DNA from: a bacterium
GTDB lineage: Bacteria; Patescibacteriota; Minisyncoccia; Ryanbacterales; 2-02-FULL-48-12
Direction: 5' to 3'
Assembly (NCBI GenBank): GCA_005239605.1
Contig: SBBS01000088.1
Coordinates: forward strand, 1 to 14,417
DNA: 14,417 bases
Below the pieces are notes generated by a model that made no database searches, was not told where the DNA came from, and saw nothing but the letters and a program-made list of their open reading frames with translations. The stretch's first letter is position 1. Each line of letters opens with the position of its first letter. The translations under genes were made by a program, and so were the position numbers. This document shows positions 7,107-13,286 of this stretch, one piece after another.

Positions 7107-9056
7107 ATGAATCCCATGAATGACATTCTATCCAACCTAAACCCTGCCCAGCGAGAGGCAGTTACCACCATAAACGGCCCGCTTTTGGTCATCGCAGGCG
7201 CTGGATCAGGAAAAACGCGCGTGCTTACGCATCGCATTGCTTATCTTATCTCTCAAGGCATACAGCCGGACAACATTCTCGCGGTTACCTTCACCAACAA
7301 AGCGGCAGGAGAAATGAAGGAGCGGGTTGGAAATCTGCTCAAGACCCCCCCTCTTTCCCCTTACCAAAGAGAGGCTTGGGGAGGTATGCCCTGGATGGGA
7401 ACATTTCATGCGCTCGGCGTATATTTGTTGCGCCGTGATGGACATCACATCGGCATACCGCGTTCATTCACAATCCTTGACGAAGATGACACGCAGAGCG
7501 TGATAAAACGAATTATCAAAGAACGCCAACTTGACCCAAAACAATTCCAGCCCGCGCGCGTGCGCCATATCATATCCGCGCTTAAAAATAATCAATCAAA
7601 AAATAAGGAATACGAACAGGAAGAGGAAGAGCTCCGGTATCCAAAAGAAATAACAAATATATACCAACAGTATGAAAAAGAGCTTCAAGAAACGCATGCC
7701 CTTGATTTTGACGATCTGCTCTTAAAAACAGTGGGTCTTCTCCACGCGCATCCGGACGTGCTCGCAAAATGGCAGGCCCAATGGCGCTATATCCTGGTGG
7801 ATGAATATCAAGATACAAACCATATTCAATATACCCTCACCAAACTTCTAAGCGGACCCGCTGACAGCGAACATAACATTATGGTGGTGGGGGATGTTGA
7901 TCAAGCAATCTATAGCTGGCGCGGCGCGGACTTTCGAAATATCCTTTCGTTTGAACGCGACTGGCCGCAAACAAAACTTATTACCCTGGAACAAAATTAC
8001 CGCTCCACCGGCATTATTTTGGAAGCGGCAAATGCGGTTATACAAAAAAATAAGGAACGAAAAGAAAAAAACTTGTGGACCGAGCGCGCCGAAGGGCCGC
8101 TTTTGGAAATCAATGTCATGGAAAATGAACGCGAAGAGGCCGCATTTATAGCGCGTGAAATTACAAGGCTGAAAAGAACAGGCGCGAAGCTCCGCGATAT
8201 GGCAGTGCTCTACCGCACAAACGCCCAATCGCGCGCGCTGGAAGAATCATTTCTTCGAAATAGCATACCATACCGGCTTATAGGCGGTGTGCGATTTTAT
8301 GAACGAAAAGAAATTAAAGATATCCTTGCGTATGTTCGACTTGCCGCAAACCCCCGTGACCGCACAAGCGCCCGGCGCGTAATCAATACGCCGCCCCGCG
8401 GCATTGGAGCTGTGCTTGCTGAAAAATACTTTGCCGAAAAAACGCTTTCTCCCAAAGAACAGGCGCGCCTGGATACATTTTTGGGAATCAAAAAAAATTT
8501 GGAAACGGCCTATACAACAAGCGCTCCAAGCGAGCTTGCACATATAGCAATTATACAGAGCGGATACGAAACCTATCTGCGTGACGGCACTCCCGAAGGG
8601 GAAGATCGGTGGGCAAACGCAGAAGAACTTTTTTCCGTAACAAGCGCATATGATGCCATGGACCCGCCGCAGGGAACCGATGCGTTTCTTGAAAACGCCG
8701 CGCTTGTATCCGATGCCGATTCAATTGACGCATCCGCGGATGCTGTTCATATTATGACAATTCACGCCGCAAAAGGGCTTGAATTTGAAAGTGTTTTTGC
8801 GACTGGTTTTGAAGAAGGCATATTTCCGCATACATTAAGCATACACGAACCCGCTCAAATGGAAGAGGAACGGCGGCTCTGTTACGTCGCGCTCACACGC
8901 GCGCGCACCCGCCTTTATTTAAGCGCGGCGCAAACCCGCGCCATTTACGGAGAAGTGCAGTGGAATGAACCATCGCGGTTTTTGCGGGAAATTCCGGAAC
9001 ATCTTGTCCAACTACAACAACCCATAGAAACAAATTATTTGGAAACTGAAATATAG
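7107..9056 (+). CDS. UvrD/PcrA-family 3'-5' DNA helicase (SF1A)
   Basis: ATP-dependent helicase of DNA repair and replication-fork processing, 649 aa. Motifs in order: Q-motif region LNPAQREAV, Walker A AGAGSGKT (30-37), motif Ia VTFTNKAAGEM, GTFHALG, Walker B DEYQD (232-236), motif III VVGDVDQAIYSWRGAD, motif IV LEQNYRST, LYRTNAQSRALEE, motif V TIHAAKGLEFESVFATG and motif VI EERRLCYVALTRAR. Bacillus PcrA is ~724 aa; here the protein ends soon after PSRFLREIPEHL, so the C-terminal tail with the RNA-polymerase-binding Tudor-like module is missing. Residues 80-93 are encoded by a palindromic element that lengthens the loop before GTFH by about ten residues. A second in-frame ATG is at 7116. The stop codon directly abuts the left REP-like hairpin. 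It could equally be called pcrA; the two subtypes are not separable here. Confidence 0.95.
   Translation: MNPMNDILSNLNPAQREAVTTINGPLLVIAGAGSGKTRVLTHRIAYLISQGIQPDNILAVTFTNKAAGEMKERVGNLLKTPPLSPYQREAWGGMPWMGTFHALGVYLLRRDGHHIGIPRSFTILDEDDTQSVIKRIIKERQLDPKQFQPARVRHIISALKNNQSKNKEYEQEEEELRYPKEITNIYQQYEKELQETHALDFDDLLLKTVGLLHAHPDVLAKWQAQWRYILVDEYQDTNHIQYTLTKLLSGPADSEHNIMVVGDVDQAIYSWRGADFRNILSFERDWPQTKLITLEQNYRSTGIILEAANAVIQKNKERKEKNLWTERAEGPLLEINVMENEREEAAFIAREITRLKRTGAKLRDMAVLYRTNAQSRALEESFLRNSIPYRLIGGVRFYERKEIKDILAYVRLAANPRDRTSARRVINTPPRGIGAVLAEKYFAEKTLSPKEQARLDTFLGIKKNLETAYTTSAPSELAHIAIIQSGYETYLRDGTPEGEDRWANAEELFSVTSAYDAMDPPQGTDAFLENAALVSDADSIDASADAVHIMTIHAAKGLEFESVFATGFEEGIFPHTLSIHEPAQMEEERRLCYVALTRARTRLYLSAAQTRAIYGEVQWNEPSRFLREIPEHLVQLQQPIETNYLETEI
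7344..7385. repeat. GC-rich palindromic repeat inserted in frame in the helicase gene
   Basis: This 42-bp imperfect palindrome has inner arms CTCTTT (7351-7356) / AAAGAG (7366-7371) and outer arms ACCCCCC (7344-7350) / GGGGAGGT (7378-7385). It equals exactly 14 codons and encodes TPPLSPYQREAWGG. Aligned by eye to PcrA, where about ten residues lie between LL and STFH, this loop has about twenty. Compare 'CCTCCCC...GGGGAGG' intergenic repeats known from many bacteria; membership in that group is my inference. Confidence 0.6.
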
Positions 9057-9081
9057 TATAGTGACTTACGATATCACTATA
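9057..9081 (+). repeat. left REP-like hairpin
   Basis: An 8-bp perfect stem TATAGTGA (9057-9064) / TCACTATA (9074-9081) closes the 9-nt loop CTTACGATA. It directly abuts the helicase stop codon (9054-9056). It could also act as a weak hairpin at the 3' end of that mRNA, but there is no T-run after it. Confidence 0.85.
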
Positions 9082-9084
9082 TTT

Positions 9085-9771
9085 ATGATAAAACTATTTT
9101 ATATGGAACAAATATATCATGTAGTAAACAGGGGTGTTGATAAAAGGATTATTTTTAATGATGATCAGGATTACCTGCGTTTTATCCACAATCTTTTTGA
9201 GTTTAATGATGAAAATCCCGCACTTAATATGTGGTATGCGGTTAAAACAAGAAATAGTGATATCGTAAATCACTATAATAACAAAAAAACAAGGGAACTT
9301 CTTGTTGACATCCTTGCGTTTTGCCTCATGCCAAACCATTATCATCTTCTCATTGCGCCACGCAAAGAAAAGGCGCTTTCTGTTTTTATGAAAAAAATTG
9401 GCATTGGATATGCAAAATATTTTAACAACAAATATGAAAGAACTGGCACGTTGTTTGAACGGAGATATAAATCAGTTTTAGTACAAAAACACGCTCATTT
9501 TCTTTATGTTCCATTCTACATCCATCTCAATCCGCTTGATCTCATAATGCCCGGCTGGCGGCAAGGAAAAATAGATGATACCAAAAAAGCAATTGGTTTT
9601 CTGAAAAATTATCGATGGAGCAGCTTTCCGGATTACATTGGTAAAAAGAACTTTCCATCTGTCACCTCACGAAAACTACTTAATGAGTATTTCGAAAAAC
9701 CAGATCAGCATAACATTGACATGATAAATTGGATACGAGAAAGAGATGAATACGATGCTTATTTCGAATAA
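9085..9771 (+). CDS. IS200-like Y1 transposase, REP-associated (RAYT) type
   Basis: Single-strand-specific HUH transposase/endonuclease that cuts at a hairpin and forms a 5'-phosphotyrosine link. From ATG 9085 it is 228 aa. Seen: the N-terminal strand IYHVVNRGVDKRIIF, the HUH motif in FCLMPNHYHLLI (H85, H87), and the catalytic-Tyr region IGIGYAKYFNNKYERTGTLF (Y109 or Y112), then RRYKSVLV and YIHLNPLDL, all standard for PF01797-type proteins. The start is uncertain: GTG 9061 would lie inside the left hairpin, ATG 9103 would trim six residues, and none has a Shine-Dalgarno. I prefer 9085 because it gives the N-terminal length common in this group. Residues 57-65 (NSDIVNHYN) are encoded by a third copy of the hairpin, just before the HUH strand. 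The gene appears intact. Confidence 0.88.
   Translation: MIKLFYMEQIYHVVNRGVDKRIIFNDDQDYLRFIHNLFEFNDENPALNMWYAVKTRNSDIVNHYNNKKTRELLVDILAFCLMPNHYHLLIAPRKEKALSVFMKKIGIGYAKYFNNKYERTGTLFERRYKSVLVQKHAHFLYVPFYIHLNPLDLIMPGWRQGKIDDTKKAIGFLKNYRWSSFPDYIGKKNFPSVTSRKLLNEYFEKPDQHNIDMINWIRERDEYDAYFE
9254..9276 (-). repeat. third REP-like hairpin, inside the transposase gene
   Basis: ATAGTGA (9254-9260) and TCACTAT (9270-9276) flank the loop TATCGTAAA. It equals the right-end copy (9775-9797) except for one base (A instead of G at 9269) and keeps the full 7-bp stem. It is read in frame without a stop. Confidence 0.8.
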
Positions 9772-9772
9772 A

Positions 9773-9799
9773 AAATAGTGATATCGTAAGTCACTATTT
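9773..9799 (-). repeat. right REP-like hairpin, inverted relative to the left one
   Basis: A 9-bp perfect stem AAATAGTGA (9773-9781) / TCACTATTT (9791-9799) closes the loop TATCGTAAG, the exact reverse complement of the left loop. It starts 2 bases after the transposase stop and lies in the space where the rsmA ribosome binding site would be expected. Confidence 0.85.
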
Positions 9800-9806
9800 A
9801 GAATTT

Positions 9807-10592
9807 ATGCAACGATTGGGGCAGCATTTTCTTACAAGCGCCGCAATTGCAAAACGGATAGTGGATGCCGCGAATATTTTGCCTGCCGACACGATATTGG
9901 AAGTGGGGCCCGGAACCGGAATGCTTACGCAATTTTTGGTTACAAAAGCAAAAAAAGTAATTGCGGTGGAAAAAGACAAAAATCTTGTTGTATTTCTTAG
10001 GGAAAAATTTGGCGCTATGAAAAATTTGGAGGTTGTGGAAGGAGATATATTGCAAATTCAAAATTCAAAGTTCAAAGTTAAAAATTACAATGCAAAATTC
10101 AAAATTCCTAAAAAATACAAAATAGCAGCAAACATTCCTTATTATATAACGTCAAAATTATTGCGCTTATTTCTTGAAGAAATCAAAAACAAACCGCAAT
10201 CCATGACTTTAATGGTTCAAAAAGAGGTTGCCGAACGCATCTGCGCCACACCCCCGCGTATGAACCTGCTCGCGCTCTCGGTGCAAGCATTTGGAACCCC
10301 CAAAATCCTTTTTAAGGTAGGGAAAGGAAATTTTTCTCCTCCCCCGGAAGTAGATTCCGCCGTGATTGCGATTAAAAATATTTCTGATAATTTCTTCAAA
10401 AAATACCATATCTCACCGCAAGAATTCTTTAAGCTTCCCCAAAAAGCATTCTCCCAAAAGCGAAAAATGCTCCGCCACTCAATTCCGGATGTCGGACATC
10501 CGGAATTTGCAACCAAACGGCCACAGGAGCTTTTTTTGGAAGATTGGGTGATGCTTCTTAAAAAGAAAACAAGCTCCAGATTAAAAATCTGA
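9807..10592 (+). CDS. rsmA: 16S rRNA (adenine1518-N6/adenine1519-N6)-dimethyltransferase
   Basis: RsmA/KsgA dimethylates two adjacent adenines in helix 45 of 16S rRNA with S-adenosylmethionine, late in 30S assembly. The 261-aa protein is near the family length (~270). Motifs: QRLGQHFLTS at the N-terminus, the SAM-binding loop LEVGPGTG (31-38), the acidic AVEKD (53-57), EGDIL (78-82), the catalytic NIPYYITS (109-116), and the C-terminal RNA-binding part with SPPPEVDSAV and KAFSQKRKMLRHS. Between EGDIL and NIPYY lie 26 residues, Lys/Asn-rich, encoded by an AT-rich repeat; E. coli has about 18 there. The ATG at 9807 is supported by the family N-terminus; no Shine-Dalgarno is visible because a REP-like hairpin ends 8 bases upstream. 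The last codons overlap a terminator hairpin for the convergent gene. Confidence 0.95.
   Translation: MQRLGQHFLTSAAIAKRIVDAANILPADTILEVGPGTGMLTQFLVTKAKKVIAVEKDKNLVVFLREKFGAMKNLEVVEGDILQIQNSKFKVKNYNAKFKIPKKYKIAANIPYYITSKLLRLFLEEIKNKPQSMTLMVQKEVAERICATPPRMNLLALSVQAFGTPKILFKVGKGNFSPPPEVDSAVIAIKNISDNFFKKYHISPQEFFKLPQKAFSQKRKMLRHSIPDVGHPEFATKRPQELFLEDWVMLLKKKTSSRLKI
10053..10108. repeat. AT-rich tandem-like repeat inserted in frame in rsmA
   Basis: The stretch is made of repeated CAAAATTC / CAAAGTT words and encodes roughly residues 83-100 (QIQNSKFKVKNYNAKFKI). The word set matches the intergenic inverted repeat at 3527-3641. It lies in a surface loop between the SAM-site beta strand and the NIPYY catalytic motif, a tolerant place. 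Confidence 0.6.
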
Positions 10593-10597
10593 AGCTT
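10559..10597 (-). terminator. terminator of the minus-strand lipoprotein gene, within the rsmA 3' end
   Basis: The stem is AAGCT-C-CAGAT (10571-10581) paired with ATCTG-A-AGCTT (10587-10597), with one mismatch and a TAAAA loop. Read on the minus strand it is followed by GTTTTCTTTTT (10569-10559), as expected of an intrinsic terminator. It starts 15 bases past the stop of the minus-strand gene and overlaps the last codons and stop of rsmA. On the plus strand no T-run follows. Confidence 0.7.
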
Positions 10598-10612
10598 ATA
10601 AACCAACAAGCG

Positions 10613-11050
10613 CTAGAAAGCAGAAGCTGCAGGGGAGGGGGAAGAATTCTCCTTTGCCTTAGGCGGACAATCCCACTTTCCGCCATCAGCCGAGCGCCAT
10701 ATACAGTCGCCCTGCTTAATCGTTTTTTCCTCCCTTCTTGAAGGCGAGATGGGGGTGGAAAAAGTTGATGGCGCAGTGTTTTGTTGTGTGGAAACATCCA
10801 CTGATACCACCGGTACCGGCCGGCAATATTCTTTGCCGTCCAATATTTTACACTCCACTCGTTGGGCTTGGTACTGTTGTTTGGCCGCCGTCTCCCACCA
10901 AGGGGGACCAAACACTTCGCGAGTCAAAGCGTTCGCCCCTCCCGCAACCAACTGCCCGCCTACCTGCGTTGCAATCATTCCTGGAATTCCGGTACATCCG
11001 GAAACCAACAAACAAACCAATAACACGAACAAAAAAGCAGTTTGACACAT
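10613..11050 (-). CDS. small lipoprotein with paired-Cys motifs, unknown function
   Basis: This 145-aa protein has a lipoprotein signal peptide: hydrophobic stretch AFLFVLLVCLLV then lipobox LVSGC, lipidated Cys at 19. The mature part begins TGIPGMIATQVGGQLVAGGAN, holds two short Cys-Cys hairpins with a shared pattern (CKILDGKEYC and CIWRSADGGKWDC, each with G-K before the second Cys) and Pro/Ser/Thr-rich linkers. I know no function for it. The start is well supported: AGAGGTG (11061-11055, minus strand) lies 4 nt before the ATG, and a strong promoter sits upstream at 11082-11109. It follows the Cys-rich anchored protein gene in the same direction, 55 nt apart. Both probably act outside the cell membrane. 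Confidence 0.82.
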   Translation of the reverse strand: MCQTAFLFVLLVCLLVSGCTGIPGMIATQVGGQLVAGGANALTREVFGPPWWETAAKQQYQAQRVECKILDGKEYCRPVPVVSVDVSTQQNTAPSTFSTPISPSRREEKTIKQGDCIWRSADGGKWDCPPKAKENSSPSPAASAF

Positions 11051-11081
11051 AAATCACCTCTTTCATAGTCAAATTTTTTTC

Positions 11082-11109
11082 ATTATACCACCCTAACCAA
11101 AAAAATCAA
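11082..11109 (-). promoter_or_regulatory. extended -10 promoter of the lipoprotein gene
   Basis: On the minus strand, TTGATT (11109-11104) is followed after 16 bp by a perfect TATAAT (11087-11082) preceded by TGG. The -35 box overlaps the stop codon of the upstream gene (11108-11106). The start point would be near 11075, leaving a ~25-nt leader with a good ribosome binding site. Confidence 0.65.
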
Positions 11110-12152
11110 CCGCATCCGCAAATACCGGTTCCTAAAGGGTTCCAAGGCGCATCCCAAATCGCGTTCGGCCAAGCTATACACATAAGATTTAAGCATCCGA
11201 GCGGCACATTACAAGCAACAGAGAACGGCCCGCAATCGGGAATAAAAGTGCATCCCACAGGCGTACACAAAAGTCCGCAATTACAGCAAAAAGCCCACAA
11301 ATTCGGCCCTGGCACCCAATAAGCTGGCGCCAAATCTTTATAACAATCGGGGGTCGTGTGCCATCCGGGAACGCCTGGAATTTGCGCGTTTGCCGATTGA
11401 ACAGTCAGACTATATTTAAGCCCGTCTATAATCATAGAAAAAAAGTCTTGTTTTATTTGAGGTGTTTTACTAATGCGTTGCCCCCCGGGAAGCAATACCC
11501 CATCGGATAGTTTTCCATGCCTGCGCAAATTTGCGCGTTCCGCAGTTATAATTTTTTCAAGTTCTTTGATGCCCGCGCGGAGCTTTTCAAAATCAGCCGG
11601 CACAACCCATCCTTCTTTTACCGCATAGTCCACTATTGAAAGAAGCGCGGCATACACCTGATCATCAGATTGCATGACGGATATCTTCCTCGATTCGGCA
11701 ATAAAACCGTCTTTTACCATTAAATCCTGAAGCATTACAAGAGCGTTTCTGTAATCTTTCGGCCATATAATTTCAAAAATTTGCTCTTCCGACAACGCTG
11801 ATACGGGTTCGTTCGGCACATACGGCACATCGGCTCCAGAAGAATCATCCGGCTTTGTTTCACCGGAAAAAACATCACCTATGTAAGATACCGCAGGCTC
11901 CAAAGGCCGCACCACTGGTTGAAAAAGGTCGCGAAAGCTTATTTCTGAAGCATTTTCTTGTTGTGGTGTTATTATTTCTCCGTCATGCGGGTTATCTTGA
12001 ATCGTGCGTTCCGCCCGCGGAAGGTATCCGAGTTCTGTTCCGGTTCCATTTTGCAACATATCTTCTTTTTTGAAAAATAAAAAAGAAACAACCAACACAA
12101 GGGCCGCAACACCCGCTAAAACACCTGCAATCATTGTTTTATCTCTACTCAT
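11106..12152 (-). CDS. membrane-anchored protein with Cys-rich C-terminal tail
   Basis: I do not recognise this 348-aa protein by name. It has an N-terminal membrane anchor (7-27, MIAGVLAGVAALVLVVSFLF), a low-complexity acidic/Pro linker (30-120), a helical region (about 120-215, with LSEEQIFEIIWPKDYRNALVMLQDLM) and a tail (258-348) rich in Cys, Pro, Gly and Trp. The tail holds 12 Cys between 270 and 347, in patterns such as FCCNCGLLC and GICGCG, so disulfides or metal binding outside the membrane are likely. The tail is preceded by SANAQIPG, resembling a signal-peptidase site, which could mean the tail once was, or still becomes, a separate secreted piece. The gene is divergent from the TSP3-like gene at 12276. 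No Shine-Dalgarno precedes ATG 12152. Confidence 0.75.
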   Translation of the reverse strand: MSRDKTMIAGVLAGVAALVLVVSFLFFKKEDMLQNGTGTELGYLPRAERTIQDNPHDGEIITPQQENASEISFRDLFQPVVRPLEPAVSYIGDVFSGETKPDDSSGADVPYVPNEPVSALSEEQIFEIIWPKDYRNALVMLQDLMVKDGFIAESRKISVMQSDDQVYAALLSIVDYAVKEGWVVPADFEKLRAGIKELEKIITAERANLRRHGKLSDGVLLPGGQRISKTPQIKQDFFSMIIDGLKYSLTVQSANAQIPGVPGWHTTPDCYKDLAPAYWVPGPNLWAFCCNCGLLCTPVGCTFIPDCGPFSVACNVPLGCLNLMCIAWPNAIWDAPWNPLGTGICGCG

Positions 12153-12201
12153 ATTTTTACAATATCACATTTCATATTTTACGTTCTATAAATCATAAAT
12201 G

Positions 12202-12210
12202 TTATCCACA
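12202..12210 (+). promoter_or_regulatory. single perfect DnaA-box 9-mer in a divergent intergenic region
   Basis: TTATCCACA is an exact match to the bacterial DnaA box and lies between the start codons at 12152 (minus) and 12276 (plus). It is single, so not an origin; DnaA as transcription regulator is possible but unproven. The same 9-mer occurs at 9182-9190 inside the transposase gene, where chance is likelier. Confidence 0.3.
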
Positions 12211-12246
12211 TAGACAATAAAAATAAATGAATATGTAAGGTTTTTT

Positions 12247-12269
12247 GTGTATAATTAAAACATTTAGGA
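12247..12269 (+). promoter_or_regulatory. extended -10 element and ribosome binding site of the 12276 gene
   Basis: GTGTATAAT (12247-12255) gives a perfect TATAAT with a TGT extension. No good -35 is seen 17 bp upstream, as is usual for extended -10 promoters. AGGA (12266-12269) lies 6 nt before the ATG at 12276. The leader would be only about 14 nt. Confidence 0.55.
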
Positions 12270-12275
12270 TATTTT

Positions 12276-13286
12276 ATGCCGAGCAGAAAAGTTATCATAC
12301 CATTGATTTTCACAGCGCTCCTCGGAGGAGGATGGTGGTTTTTTGGAACTCCACAAAAACAGATTCCCGCGGAAAACAAAATTGCCGCAACTGACAACAA
12401 TGCGTGGAAAACCCTCTCACAGGATTCCGACAACGACGGCTTGCAGGATTGGGAAGAGCTTCTTTGGAAAACAAATCCCAAAAATCCTGATACAGACGGT
12501 GATGGAACGGCCGACAACGATGAAATACTGGCAAAACGCGATCCGCGTAAACCAGGCCCGGACGATAAAATGAACATGCTCCATCCTGATTCAGCGGATA
12601 GCGCTGGCGCGCTGACAGCAAACAACGAAGAAAACCTTACGGCTCAATTGGCGCAAAATTTTGGCACGGCGTATTTCAGCCAGAAAATAGCCAGCGCGTC
12701 TAATGGAAACTTGTCCGTAGAAAAAAACACCCTTGTAAACCAAATGCTTTCCGGTATCGCCAATACAATCACAAAAGAAAATATTATTGACGATACGCCA
12801 AAATTTTCTGCCAAAGATTTTCGGCTTTCCGCGTCCGCATCGGAACAGGACGCGCGAACGTATCTAAACACTCTCGGCGGTATCTTTAAATCTGCTTCTT
12901 TTCCTCCAAAAAGCGATATAGAAGCAATAACGGAAGCAATAAAAAAACAAGGACAAGGCCTTGGGGACATGAAAGATTTGCAAATGTATCGCGATGGATA
13001 CGAAAAACTCGCCCAAGACTTGAAAACCATACCCATACCGCAGCCGTTTTTTGAAACCCACATTGCCATGGCAAATAACTTCTGGCGCCTCGGACTCTAT
13101 ATGGAAGAATTCATCAACATGAAAACCGATCCCATAAAAGGCATAATCGCCCTTAACGGGTATTCCAAAGAAGGCATACAATCAGTTGAACTTCTTAAAA
13201 AAATAGTGGAGGAAATAAACACCAGGCGCTTCAGTTTCTCTGAAGAAGAAGGGGGATCGGAGTTTAACAAATACCTCAATATATGA
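12276..13286 (+). CDS. membrane-anchored TSP3-like (calcium-motif) protein
   Basis: This 336-aa protein has an N-terminal transmembrane anchor (about 6-23, VIIPLIFTALLGGGWWFFG), then two acidic calcium-type loops typical of thrombospondin type 3 repeats: DSDNDGLQDWEE (50-61) and DTDGDGTADNDE (72-83), joined by TNPKNP. The rest (100-336) is mostly helical without recognised motifs. DxDxDG loops bind Ca2+ and stiffen extracellular stalks. The protein probably projects outside the membrane. Its stop codon overlaps the next start (ATGA at 13283-13286), so the two are translationally coupled. In my memory, anchored TSP3 proteins precede the kind of exported protein found next in many Parcubacteria, near secretion or pilus genes; that association is inference. 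Confidence 0.82.
   Translation: MPSRKVIIPLIFTALLGGGWWFFGTPQKQIPAENKIAATDNNAWKTLSQDSDNDGLQDWEELLWKTNPKNPDTDGDGTADNDEILAKRDPRKPGPDDKMNMLHPDSADSAGALTANNEENLTAQLAQNFGTAYFSQKIASASNGNLSVEKNTLVNQMLSGIANTITKENIIDDTPKFSAKDFRLSASASEQDARTYLNTLGGIFKSASFPPKSDIEAITEAIKKQGQGLGDMKDLQMYRDGYEKLAQDLKTIPIPQPFFETHIAMANNFWRLGLYMEEFINMKTDPIKGIIALNGYSKEGIQSVELLKKIVEEINTRRFSFSEEEGGSEFNKYLNI

Larger units (their letters stand above)
9057..9799 (+). mobile_element. RAYT-type unit: Y1 transposase gene bracketed by inverted REP-like hairpins
   Basis: An IS200-like tyrosine transposase gene lies between two hairpins sharing a 23-bp core in opposite orientation (9058-9080 and 9775-9797). The layout matches REP-associated tyrosine transposases (RAYTs), whose genes are flanked by the repeats they are thought to mobilise, more than a classic IS200 with unlike left and right ends. 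It sits between uvrD and rsmA with almost no extra sequence: the left hairpin begins one base after the helicase stop, and the right one ends 8 bases before the rsmA start. The gene is more AT-rich than its neighbours. No target duplication is expected for Y1 enzymes, and none is seen. Confidence 0.7.

Noticed and set aside
9061..9084. GTG at 9061 as the transposase start
   Set aside because: It lies in the stem of the left REP-like hairpin and adds residues with no family counterpart; ATG 9085 or 9103 is more likely.
9182..9190. DnaA-box 9-mer in the transposase gene as part of an origin
   Set aside because: It is coding, single, and distant from the one at 12202; there is no cluster of boxes or AT-rich unwinding region, and no dnaA/dnaN gene.
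10738..11052. Plus-strand frames opposite the lipoprotein gene
   Set aside because: The minus-strand gene has a lipobox, Shine-Dalgarno, promoter and terminator; the plus frames have none of these.
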